A stretch of DNA of 33,156 nucleotides from Modestobacter excelsi (GTDB lineage Bacteria; Actinomycetota; Actinomycetes; Mycobacteriales; Geodermatophilaceae): assembly GCF_005930495.1 (NCBI RefSeq), contig NZ_SJEX01000058.1, positions 1 to 33,156 on the forward strand. The letters run 5' to 3'. Shown here piece after piece: positions 23,639 through 31,000 of this stretch. The position numbers and the translations under genes are program-made. The first letter of the stretch is position 1. Each line of letters begins with the position of its first letter. The notes below the pieces were generated by a model. The model saw only the letters and a list, made by a program, of their open reading frames with translations, was not told the origin of the DNA and did not search any database.

Positions 23639-24544
23639 TCAGTCCCCGACCGCTCGCAGGCGCGCGTCGACGAGGTCGAGGACGTCCGGATGGACTCCCA
23701 CGTCGAACTTGCGGGCGAAGAGGGCGTCCGAGCCGGCCAGCGCCGGCAGGTCACCCGGTCCGAGGACCTCAGGGTGGTCGCCGTTCGCCGTCCAGTCGGC
23801 ATGGACCAGGTTGCGGCTGACCACTTGGTGCCGTAACCGGGAGTTGGCGAGCACGGTGTGCACCGCAGTCTCGTCCGGGATCTGCACGGCCGCGAAGCGA
23901 CGTCTGACCGGTCGCCTCGACAGCTGCTCGACCACGTGGTCCGCGGCTGCTGAGTGCAGGGCGAAGCTGGGACTGCCGTGGTGCGGCACCCAGGTCCCGA
24001 GGTCGACCGGCCGCGAGGGCATCCACGAGGTCCTGCGTCGGTCCTTCCAGACCACGGACCTGCCCAGGACCGACCATCCCCGGCCGTCGTAGAGCTGCAG
24101 ACCCCCCCGGCCCGGCCAGTCCTCCCTGGGCAGTGGTCGGACCTCGATGAACGAGCGACCGGGGTTCGCGGCGAAGAAGGCGACGATCTGCGCCGTCGGC
24201 TTGATCGGGTAGTCCTGGCCGCTGAGGATGACCACTGTCTCTGCACCGGCTCGCCTGGCGGACCGGATGCCCTCCACGGTGGCCAGCACCTGGCCGAGGG
24301 ACCCCCAAGGGGTGTCCATCCGCGGGAGGATCGTGACGTCGGCACGCGGGCCGAGCACGGTGGAAGCCTGGTCGAAGACCGCCGCCGGAGCTCGGCGGTC
24401 GATGTGGACGTGGAACGACGTCGCTGCCGAGGTCAGGGAATCGACCATCCGGATCAGCTGCTGAGGCAGCCGATGCGCGAGCACGACGAACGCCAAGCCG
24501 TCCACCGTGTCAGTACAGCAGATCGATGCCCAGGTCAGGTGCAC
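23639..24544 (-). CDS. GT14-type (core-2/I-branching-like) glycosyltransferase
   Basis: 301 aa. Motifs parallel the gene at 22517: LAFVVLAHRLPQQLIRMVDS (~17-36), FHVHIDRRAP (~44), WGSLGQVLATVEGIRSA (~80), VVILSGQDYPIKPTAQIVAF (~103, the GT14 LSG-x-DYP signature), VQIPDETAVHTVLANS (~220, catalytic Glu region) and LFARKFDVGVHPDVLDLVDA at the end. It is nearer to the standard bacterial GT14 pattern than its neighbour. GTG at 24505 (residue 14) is an alternative start, closer to the beginning of the fold; no strong ribosome site decides. 57 bases separate it from the GMC oxidoreductase stop upstream on the same strand. Likely adds a branch or an HexNAc-type sugar; exact sugar unknown. Confidence 0.88.
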   Translation of the reverse strand: MHLTWASICCTDTVDGLAFVVLAHRLPQQLIRMVDSLTSAATSFHVHIDRRAPAAVFDQASTVLGPRADVTILPRMDTPWGSLGQVLATVEGIRSARRAGAETVVILSGQDYPIKPTAQIVAFFAANPGRSFIEVRPLPREDWPGRGGLQLYDGRGWSVLGRSVVWKDRRRTSWMPSRPVDLGTWVPHHGSPSFALHSAAADHVVEQLSRRPVRRRFAAVQIPDETAVHTVLANSRLRHQVVSRNLVHADWTANGDHPEVLGPGDLPALAGSDALFARKFDVGVHPDVLDLVDARLRAVGD

Positions 24545-24601
24545 ATGAGGCTGGTCGCCGACCGTTCCCGCTGTCAGGGTCGCAGCCGACCGAGGTGCGG
24601 C

Positions 24602-26287
24602 TCAACGGGAGCGCGACGAGGACATGGGGACGCGGCCGGCGCTCTGACGCAGTTGCCCGGCCAGGTGGTGTGCGAGCCGCACCGCAAGCGTCACCGCCAT
24701 GAACGTCGGGTTGGCCTCCCCCGCGGTCGGGAAGACGGCGCTGGAAGCGACGTAGAGGTTCCGCACCCCGTGCACCCTGCAGTCGGGATCGACCACACCG
24801 TCACCGGGGTCCGCGCTCATCCGGACAGTGCCGATCTGGTGGTACCCGTCCATCGACTGTGCCTGGACTGAGTCCTCCCGCCCCGCGACGGCGTCGTGGT
24901 ACTCGAGGTGCCCGTAGCCGGCCGAGCGGAGCTGCTGGTCGAGGACGTCATGCGCCCGGAGGACCGAGTCGACGTCCTGCCGGGAGTAGCGGAAGTCGAT
25001 GTCGATGCCCGGCAACCCGTCCCGGCCGGTGCCGTCGTTGAGGGTGACCCGGTTGTCCTGCTGTGGCACCTGCTCTGCGTGGTACCGCAGCGCATAGGTC
25101 CCGGCGTCGCTGCGCAGGACGAAGACGGACCTCCGGGGCGAGGCGAGGTACCGCTGGTGTGCGACCCCGGCCACGTCGGCGAATGCCCGCGCAGGGTGCC
25201 GCAGGACGTTGCGCACGTGTGCGCCCAGCTGGTGCGCCACCGGCCGGTCGTTCCGGCGACGGGTCTCCCGCTGCACGAGCCTCGAGCCGACGACAGGTGC
25301 GCGCAGCGCCAGGTAGACCAGCGACAGCCCGCCGCTACGGTGACCGGCGTCGTGGAAGGGGAGGTTGCCGAGGTGGAACGACGTGTTCAGGATTCCCTCC
25401 CGGCGCTGCGCCTCCTGGGCGAGGGTGAACCGACGGCGGACGAACGTCCCGTCCTGGTCCCGCTGGAAGCCCCAGTCCCCGAAGTCGTCCGGTCGGGCCA
25501 GCACGATGGTGGCGATGCTGCCGGTGAGGTGCCCCATGTAGTAGCGCCCCAGAGCCCCGGACGGCCCTCCAAAGAGTGCTGGGTGCTCGCGCTGCAGACT
25601 CAGCAGGAGACGCGTCGTCCCCAGTCCACCGCACGCGAGTGCGTACGTTCGCGCCGTCACCGGGACCACGCGGTCGCCATGGCTCACGAGCAGCCGGCTG
25701 ATCCCGGTGCGATCGCCGTCGTACTCGGCACCGGTCACGACGGCGTCGGTGAGGACGAAGATCCGTGGGTGCGCGAGGACCCGCGATCCGAGGTGCGCTG
25801 CCAGCTGCGGACGGCGGGACCAGCGCTCCCGCTGGGACGTGCTCACGACGTCGTCCGAGAAGCCGGCGGCCGGGTCGACGTGGAACTGCGCGTCGCCGCA
25901 GTCGAGGTGTTCAGCGGCCCGCGCCTGCCACGGGACGACGTCGGCCTGCTCGATCGGCCAGCCGGAACCCGGGATGAAGTCACGGGCCTCGAAGTCCACC
26001 GGCTCGAACGGCACGCACCGCCCGCCCCAGAGCCAGGAGGCACCCCCGACCGCACTTCTGGTGGTCTCGCGCAGCGGGGCATGCGACCCGGGGTGGAGCA
26101 CCGTGGCGATCGGCGGTTCGTCCACGCCCGTGGCCGAGGGCTGCGCCGAGGCCTGGCCCGCCTCCACCAGGACGACGGTCAGGCCTGCGTCCGCTGCCTC
26201 TAGAGCGAGTGCGAGGCCCGAGGGGCCAGCGCCGACCACGCAGAGGTCGACGTCGCCGCTGGGGGACGGCGGCACCTGCAGTCGCAT
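24602..26287 (-). CDS. GMC-family FAD-dependent oxidoreductase
   Basis: 561 aa. N-terminal FAD dinucleotide fold CVVGAGPSGLALALEAADAG (~16-35) ending in LVEAG, SAVGGASWLWGGRC (~82, FAD-contacting GG-x-S-x-x-W element), ARTYALACGGLGTTRLLL (~212) and the C-terminal PF05199 part: YHQIGTVRMSADPGDGVVDP (~481) and YVASSAVFPTAGEANPTFMA (~509-528), where the His/Asn-type active site lies. Such enzymes oxidise sugar or other hydroxyl groups; in polysaccharide loci they may make keto-sugars on lipid-linked units, but the substrate here is unknown. ATG 26287 is preferred to TTG 26302 because GGAAGGGG at 26293-26300 sits 5 bases upstream. No signal peptide, so cytoplasmic. Lies between a GT14 and a methyltransferase on one strand. 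Confidence 0.88.
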   Translation of the reverse strand: MRLQVPPSPSGDVDLCVVGAGPSGLALALEAADAGLTVVLVEAGQASAQPSATGVDEPPIATVLHPGSHAPLRETTRSAVGGASWLWGGRCVPFEPVDFEARDFIPGSGWPIEQADVVPWQARAAEHLDCGDAQFHVDPAAGFSDDVVSTSQRERWSRRPQLAAHLGSRVLAHPRIFVLTDAVVTGAEYDGDRTGISRLLVSHGDRVVPVTARTYALACGGLGTTRLLLSLQREHPALFGGPSGALGRYYMGHLTGSIATIVLARPDDFGDWGFQRDQDGTFVRRRFTLAQEAQRREGILNTSFHLGNLPFHDAGHRSGGLSLVYLALRAPVVGSRLVQRETRRRNDRPVAHQLGAHVRNVLRHPARAFADVAGVAHQRYLASPRRSVFVLRSDAGTYALRYHAEQVPQQDNRVTLNDGTGRDGLPGIDIDFRYSRQDVDSVLRAHDVLDQQLRSAGYGHLEYHDAVAGREDSVQAQSMDGYHQIGTVRMSADPGDGVVDPDCRVHGVRNLYVASSAVFPTAGEANPTFMAVTLAVRLAHHLAGQLRQSAGRVPMSSSRSR

Positions 26288-26365
26288 CCGCACCCCTTCC
26301 AAACCTGAGGGTTCGCGGCACCCGGCAGGCGGCGGGCTACAGCGGTTTGAGCCAGTCGCATCCCG

Positions 26366-26371
26366 AGCCTA
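26366..26371 (-). promoter_or_regulatory. Possible -10 for the GMC oxidoreductase
   Basis: TAGGCT on the minus strand, 78 bases before ATG 26287, in the 212-bp gap after the methyltransferase gene. Same hexamer class as other candidates here; no clear -35. The rest of this gap shows no gene. Confidence 0.35.
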
Positions 26372-26499
26372 GCTGTCACCAGTCCAACACGCCGAGCCAC
26401 GACGAAACGCCGAGTGACTGGTGATCTCCGTTCGAGGGCGGCTGCTCATCAGCGGGTCTGTCAGTCACGTCGCACGGGACCTTCCGCTGGGGGCGCGTG

Positions 26500-27150
26500 T
26501 CACGGCCGCCTCCACACCGTCGTCTGGGCGGTGCCGCCGCCGCCGACCTTCAGCCCGACGAAGTCGGCCCGCTCCCAGCCGGACAGGGCGTCGACCAGCG
26601 CTCCGTAACGTGGCCTGTCCGAGTCGTCGAGCAGCAACATCCCACCCGACTTGACCTTCCCCCGGGCAACGAGACCGCAGTCGACGCGCGCCCGGCCATC
26701 GACGACGATGAGGTCGAACGACTCGTCGGCGCGGGATGCGAGCTCCCCGACGTAGGCGTCGAAGAAGTGCCCAGGCTCGGCGACGGACCCGATGGCGCCC
26801 ACCAGTGCCGGCGGTCGGAGCACGAGCTCGACGCTTGCGGGCAGCGCATCTCGCAAGACCTCGAACCACTCGGGGTCGTGCTCGACCGAGGTGATACGAG
26901 CGCCGAGGTCGTGCAGCCAGAGCGTCGAGCCGCCACCGCCGAACTCGAACACCGTCGGCTCGGGAGGCAAGGACCCGCCCACCGCCTCGACGGCCACCCG
27001 AGGCCACCAGGGAGTCCGGGAATCGATGGTCGTCCGACGGCGGTGGCGCAACCACCACCCGACCTCCGCCAAGCGGCGCGGACTGCGGGCCACGTAGCCC
27101 CCGATGTTCCTCACCATCCAGACGCGAGAAGCCCATCGGCTGGTTCCCAT
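26500..27150 (-). CDS. Class I SAM-dependent methyltransferase-like protein
   Basis: 216 aa. After a basic N-terminus (~1-45) comes VFEFGGGGSTLWLHDLGARI (~67-86), the SAM-binding glycine-rich motif I, then SVEHDPEWFEVLRDAL (~88, motif with acidic residue binding the ribose), ESFDLIVVDGRARVDC (~142) and GGMLLLDDSDRPRY (~167). This is the Methyltransf_24-like pattern often found in glycan loci. Likely O-methylates a sugar or nucleotide-sugar, but the acceptor is not visible. TAGGGT lies 6 bases before ATG 27150, suggesting a leaderless mRNA. Divergent from the GT2 gene at 27444 across 293 bases. Confidence 0.85.
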   Translation of the reverse strand: MGTSRWASRVWMVRNIGGYVARSPRRLAEVGWWLRHRRRTTIDSRTPWWPRVAVEAVGGSLPPEPTVFEFGGGGSTLWLHDLGARITSVEHDPEWFEVLRDALPASVELVLRPPALVGAIGSVAEPGHFFDAYVGELASRADESFDLIVVDGRARVDCGLVARGKVKSGGMLLLDDSDRPRYGALVDALSGWERADFVGLKVGGGGTAQTTVWRRP

Positions 27151-27156
27151 CCGCGC

Positions 27157-27162
27157 ACCCTA
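27157..27162 (-). promoter_or_regulatory. -10 element of a probable leaderless methyltransferase gene
   Basis: TAGGGT on the minus strand, 6 bases before ATG 27150. Confidence 0.5.
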
Positions 27163-27308
27163 GGGAAGTCGAGTCTCCGGCGCTGCGGCATCCGGGCCCA
27201 CGGCGCGTTCGGACCGCAGGCCGTCTCGTTGCACAACACCAGTCGTCAGCGTGTCGATGACCCGTCGCGCCGCCGGTCCTGAGGATGGCCGGAGCTGGCC
27301 ACAGCGCT

Positions 27309-27314
27309 AGTCTG
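27309..27314 (+). promoter_or_regulatory. Possible -10 for the GT2 gene
   Basis: TAGTCT on the plus strand, ~130 bases before GTG 27444, in the divergent gap 27151-27443. No clear -35. Nothing else is seen in this gap. Confidence 0.3.
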
Positions 27315-27443
27315 CTCACTCACGCACGCGATCACCGACCCTTCGCTGTGCCAGGGCAGCCCCCCGGTCTGCGGGCGTGACACGTTCGGGCACTCCGAGC
27401 GGCACGGCAGTGGCTCGATGCACGGACGGGGAGGTGGGATGGC

Positions 27444-28517
27444 GTGGCGGAGTCGGCCCCCGGGCGGATCAGCGTCATCATCGCCAACTACAACTACGGC
27501 GCGTTCGTGGGTCAGGCCATCGAGAGCGCCCTGGCGTTGGACTGGGACGACGTCGAGGTGATCGTCGTGGACGACGGGTCCACGGACGACTCCCGTGAGG
27601 TGATCGCGCGGTTCGAGGACCGAGTGACGGTTCTGCACCAGGAGAACGCCACGCAGCGTGTCGCCCGGAACCGCGGCTACGCCGTGTCGACCGGCGACGT
27701 CGTCATCCACCTGGACTCCGACGACGTGCTCTTCCCCGAGCTCCCCCATGAGCTGGCCCGCGTCTGGCGGCCCGGGATCAGCAAGGTGCAGTTCCAGATG
27801 CTCCGCATCGACGAGGACGGCCAGTCATTGGGCTCCGTGTTCCCCCACTTCCGCGAGGAACCGACACCTGAGCAGGTACGGGCCTGGGCCGACCGGACCT
27901 CCGCGTACCCCACACCGCCGGGGTCCGGCAACGCGTACTCCCGTTCCCTCCTCGACCGGATCTTCCCCCTCGACGACAGCTGCGGCGCGGCCACCGACTC
28001 GGCGTGCCTGGCCGTCGCCCCGTTCCTCGGGGACGTGGTCACGGTCGTGAGACCGCTGGTCGGCTACCGGGTGCACGGCTCGAACACCAGCGACCTGGTA
28101 GTGGACCTGGGCAAGTTCCCGCGGGCTGTTGAACGGGCCCGCCAGCGGTACGAGTACTCAAGCCGGGTGCGAGGTGTCCGCCCGGATGCCCGCCACCGGC
28201 CTTTACGCCGCAGTCGGCCCCTGCTCGAGCTGCGGGTGGCGTCGTACCGGGTCCGTCGAGAGGACCGGCCCATCCCCGGGGAGGGCTTCTCCCGGTTGCT
28301 GTGGGACATCCTGCGCTCCCCGGTCCATACGGGGCCCGAGTCCGCGCTCAAGCGGGCGCAGGTGCTGACGTGGAGCCTCCTCACGCTGGTCTCCCCCACC
28401 TGGTTGGCCCTGCGCCTGGTCCACCTGCGGTTCCGCCGCGACAGGCCCCTGCTGGTCGGCCGCGTCTTCGGATCCGACGCAGCCACGCGCCGTCCCCGTC
28501 TTCGCACGCGGTCATGA
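27444..28517 (+). CDS. Glycosyltransferase family 2
   Basis: 357 aa. GT-A fold: SVIIANYNYGAFVGQAIESA (residues ~10-29), VIVVDDGSTDDSREVI (~38, nucleotide-binding Asp pair), NATQRVARNRGYAVSTGDVV (~68) and HLDSDDVLF (~88, the metal-binding DxD). C-terminal ~100 residues are basic and amphipathic (VASYRVRREDRPIPGEGFSR), suggesting membrane association. Inverting transferase adding one sugar to the lipid-linked unit. GTG 27444 is chosen for GGAGG at 27430-27434 with 9-base spacing; an ATG at 27439 is out of frame. Followed after 136 bases by a GT4 on the same strand. Confidence 0.9.
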   Translation: MAESAPGRISVIIANYNYGAFVGQAIESALALDWDDVEVIVVDDGSTDDSREVIARFEDRVTVLHQENATQRVARNRGYAVSTGDVVIHLDSDDVLFPELPHELARVWRPGISKVQFQMLRIDEDGQSLGSVFPHFREEPTPEQVRAWADRTSAYPTPPGSGNAYSRSLLDRIFPLDDSCGAATDSACLAVAPFLGDVVTVVRPLVGYRVHGSNTSDLVVDLGKFPRAVERARQRYEYSSRVRGVRPDARHRPLRRSRPLLELRVASYRVRREDRPIPGEGFSRLLWDILRSPVHTGPESALKRAQVLTWSLLTLVSPTWLALRLVHLRFRRDRPLLVGRVFGSDAATRRPRLRTRS

Positions 28518-28653
28518 GCACCGGTCGCGCGACCGCCCGGCCTGCGGTGTGTGAGGCTGCTGGCATGACCTGCGGCGTCGACAGGACGGGGGCCGACGCT
28601 CCGGCCGGCCCGCGCGACCCGGACCGGGTCGGTCCGGACGTTGAGTCGGGAGC

Positions 28654-29850
28654 ATGACGCGACCCCTTCGCTGGCTGCTGATGGCCGGCCACGTCCCGGC
28701 GAACGCCCGGGGCGGCGGGATCGTCCGGTACACGGTCGAGCTGGCCCGGGCGCTGGCCCGGCGCGAGGACGTAGAACTGCACCTGCTCACGTCCCCCGGC
28801 GCGGCTGGACCGCTCGCCGAGCTGGCGGGGAGCCCGGACCGGATCGTCCCGCTGCCCGCCCTGCCAGGCGCGGCCGTGCCCGCCTTCGAGCGGTTCGCCC
28901 TCGGACGGCGGCTGGGCGACCGGTTCGACGTCGTCCAGGGCACCAAGCACCTGCTGCCGCGGGGCGTGGCCGCCCGGACGGCGCTCACCGTCCACGACCT
29001 GCTGCTGTTCGACCGACCCGGGGACTTCCCGCTGCCCAAGCGGACCCTGCTGGGCCTGCCCTACGCCGGCTCGCTGCGACAGGCGGACACCCTGCTCTGC
29101 GTCAGCGCCGCCACCCGGGAACGGCTCGTGCGCTGGGACGCGGCCCTCGCGTCGCGGGCGGCCGTGGCGCCGCTGGCCACCAGCCCGGGTCTGCTGGGCA
29201 GCGCGGCGGTCCCTGTGCCGTCGCTGGTGGGCCGGCCGTTCGCCCTGGTGGTCGGGGACGCGTCCCAGCGGAAGAACGTCGCGGTGGTCGTGTCCGCCTG
29301 GGCGCAGGTCGTCCGCCGCCGCCCGGACGCAGTGCTGGCGCTCGTCGGCCCGCCCGCGTGGGGTGCCGAGGCCTACGGCCCCGACCATGCCCGGCTGGTC
29401 GCCGCCGGCAACGTCGTCCAGCTCACCGGGGTCGACGACGGCACGCTGCGCTGGTGCTACGAGCACTGCGCCGTCGTGCTTGCGCCGAGCCTGGCCGAGG
29501 GCTTCGGGCTGCCCGCCGTCGAAGCGCTCGACCTGGGCGCGCCGCTGGTTACCTCGCTGGACCCGGCGCTGGTCGAGGTGAGCGGGCACGCCGCCGAGCA
29601 CCTGGCCGCGGACGACGTCGCCGGCTGGGCGGAGGCCGCGCTGCGCAACCTCGACCGACCAGCGACGAGCCGGGACGCCGTTGACCGGCGCCGCCGGTCC
29701 TGGGACGACGTGGGTGCAGAGACGGTCGCCGCGGTCACCGCCAGCCCCCGACGCTCCTCGGGCGAGGGGCGGCTATTGCACCGACTGCTGAACCGGGCGG
29801 GACGGCCGGGGACCTCCGCGTCCGGTCCGGTTCACCGTGAGACGGAGTAA
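28654..29850 (+). CDS. Glycosyltransferase family 4
   Basis: 398 aa GT-B enzyme. N-terminal NARGGGIVRYTVELARAL (~16-33), VVQGTKHLLPRGVAARTALT (~92), TVHDLLLFDRPGDFPLPKR (~111), CVSAATRERLVRW (~148). Donor side: FALVVGDASQRKNVAVVVSA (~196), VQLTGVDDGTLRWCYEHCAV (~254) and PSLAEGFGLPAVEALDLGAP (~278, E-x7-E type). The RKN and EGFG elements place it with mannosyl- or rhamnosyl-type GT4s, but the sugar is not certain. ATG 28654 is close to GGGAG (spacing very short); ATG 28681 is an alternative. A shortened, decayed copy of its 3' half lies at 30652-30918. Unlike that copy, this gene has all motifs intact. Confidence 0.9.
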   Translation: MTRPLRWLLMAGHVPANARGGGIVRYTVELARALARREDVELHLLTSPGAAGPLAELAGSPDRIVPLPALPGAAVPAFERFALGRRLGDRFDVVQGTKHLLPRGVAARTALTVHDLLLFDRPGDFPLPKRTLLGLPYAGSLRQADTLLCVSAATRERLVRWDAALASRAAVAPLATSPGLLGSAAVPVPSLVGRPFALVVGDASQRKNVAVVVSAWAQVVRRRPDAVLALVGPPAWGAEAYGPDHARLVAAGNVVQLTGVDDGTLRWCYEHCAVVLAPSLAEGFGLPAVEALDLGAPLVTSLDPALVEVSGHAAEHLAADDVAGWAEAALRNLDRPATSRDAVDRRRRSWDDVGAETVAAVTASPRRSSGEGRLLHRLLNRAGRPGTSASGPVHRETE

Positions 29851-29973
29851 AGAAGATTCTGCGGGTGGCGGCCCGTCCGATCGACTGCCGCGCACACGCG
29901 GACCGCCCACTTCAATCATCGATGGGTTACCGCTCGCTTGAGCGGGGAGAACCTAACCAAAGGTCGCAACTGG

Positions 29974-30474
29974 TCATGCTAGCGACCTGATCCTACGCGC
30001 TGGCACCCCGACATAGAGACCATCTGGCTGAGTATCCCTGGTTACAACAGCGCCGGCAGCAATAACGCACCCTGGCGCAACTGTCACACCTGGCAGGACG
30101 GTCGCAGCTGCACCGATCCAGGACCCGCGCCCGATGATTACCGCGCGAGACATCACTGCGCCGGCGCGCTTGCTCGGCGGCCCAATTTTGTGCGTCGCAG
30201 CAGTGATGGTGACATTCTGCGCTATGAAAACATCGTCCTCGATGTCGATCCCGGCCCGTCCCGGTTCGAACGTGCACCGCCCATTGACGAAAACGCGATC
30301 GCCAAAGGTCATCCGTCCGGGCCGAATCAGTTGACCCGGGAATATGAATACGTCGCGGCCGACCTGGATTCCACAATGTCTGTACAGCCGATTCCTAAGG
30401 CTGCGCGGCATCCAGTACAGACTCGCGACGGAGTTGACGACGACCATCCGGACGATCCTGGGGAGTTGGGCCAC
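29974..30474 (-). CDS. Hexapeptide-repeat O-acetyltransferase (WbbJ/Maa-like)
   Basis: 166 aa. A short N-terminal helix with RSLRNRLYRHCGIQVGRDVF (~24-43), then left-handed beta-helix repeats: FIFPGQLIRPGRMTFGDRVF, DIEDDVFIAQNVTITAATHK (~76-95, with the catalytic-type His at 94), VIIGRGSWIGAAATVLPGVT (~113) and VIAAGAVVTRDTQPDGLYVG (~137), ending VPARRI. Transfers acetyl (or another acyl) from CoA to a sugar hydroxyl or amine. Frame is closed by TAG 12 bases upstream of GTG 30474; ATG 30447 with AGGAT nearby is an alternative. GC is low: 30 of 60 bases at 30181-30240, against 45 of 60 at 29041-29100 in the neighbouring GT4. Opposite strand to both neighbours. Probably acquired by transfer. 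Confidence 0.9.
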   Translation of the reverse strand: MAQLPRIVRMVVVNSVASLYWMPRSLRNRLYRHCGIQVGRDVFIFPGQLIRPGRMTFGDRVFVNGRCTFEPGRAGIDIEDDVFIAQNVTITAATHKIGPPSKRAGAVMSRAVIIGRGSWIGAAATVLPGVTVAPGCVIAAGAVVTRDTQPDGLYVGVPARRIRSLA

Positions 30475-30651
30475 TTGACAGTTCTACCGCCGGGTTCACC
30501 TCCTGGACAATCAACCCCATCAGATGCAGGCCCGGAACTCGCCGATAGGCGAGCGTGAGCAGACGACGTCGGCGCTTCCAGCACACTCATGCGGGAGGTC
30601 CCACCTCTCACGGGTCCTGTTGAGCGTCATGACAGGAACGATCGCCGTCCA

Positions 30652-30918
30652 CGGGATCATGGGAGTGCTTCACTTACCACCAGCCCGCAGCTGCTGAGCC
30701 GCCAACCGGTCCTGGTGCCGTCACTAATCGACCGCCCCCTTGGCCCTAGTCGTCGGGGATGCCTCCAGACCAAGAAGGTCGCGCCGCGCCACCTCAATCG
30801 ACCTGTCACGGCCCGGGAACAGAGTGCTCGACGCCGCCGGACCTCGGACGACGTGGGTGCGGAGACGGTCGCCGCGGTCACCGACAGCGCGACTTCCGGA
30901 ACGGTCGGGTCGAGCTGA
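30652..30918 (+). pseudogene. Decayed, internally deleted copy of the GT4 at 28654
   Basis: Two blocks match the upstream GT4. Block 1 (~30652-30783) matches ~29152-29284, including LVPSLIDRP for VPSLVGRP and ALVVGDAS in a shifted frame; a one-base insertion near 30742 and a one-base loss near 30761 disrupt it. Block 2 (~30790-30918) matches from ~29646, with RRRTSDDVGAETVAAVT nearly identical to RRRSWDDVGAETVAAVT. About 360 bases between them, including the EGFG donor-site motif, are missing, as is the whole 5' half. It therefore cannot encode a working transferase. It ends with TGA just before a strong hairpin. Confidence 0.85.
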
Positions 30919-30928
30919 GCCGCGCCCA

Positions 30929-30953
30929 GCACCACGCTCCAAGAGCGTGGTGC
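30929..30953 (+). terminator. Hairpin terminator after the GT4 remnant
   Basis: GCACCACGCTC-CAA-GAGCGTGGTGC: a perfect 11-bp stem with 3-base loop, 10 bases after the TGA at 30916-30918. No T-tract, as is common in high-GC actinobacteria. Its position suggests it was the terminator of the now-decayed GT4; it also insulates the deacetylase gene downstream. Confidence 0.75.
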
Positions 30954-30986
30954 CCGACGCCAGGCACCCCTCGGCGATCGATCATC

Positions 30987-30992
30987 TAGGCT
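30987..30992 (+). promoter_or_regulatory. -10 element of the deacetylase-GT2 operon
   Basis: TAGGCT, 8 bases before GTG 31001, right after the hairpin at 30929-30953. Suggests a leaderless transcript; this supports 31001 over far-upstream starts. Confidence 0.5.
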
Positions 30993-31000
30993 GCGGCACC

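Noticed and set aside
30538-30553. CTCGCC-GATA-GGCGAG hairpin upstream of the acetyltransferase
   Set aside because: Only a 6-bp stem, not placed after a gene end; no convincing role.
30327-30611. 94-codon minus-strand frame overlapping the acetyltransferase start
   Set aside because: Overlaps the clear hexapeptide gene in another frame and has no recognisable features.
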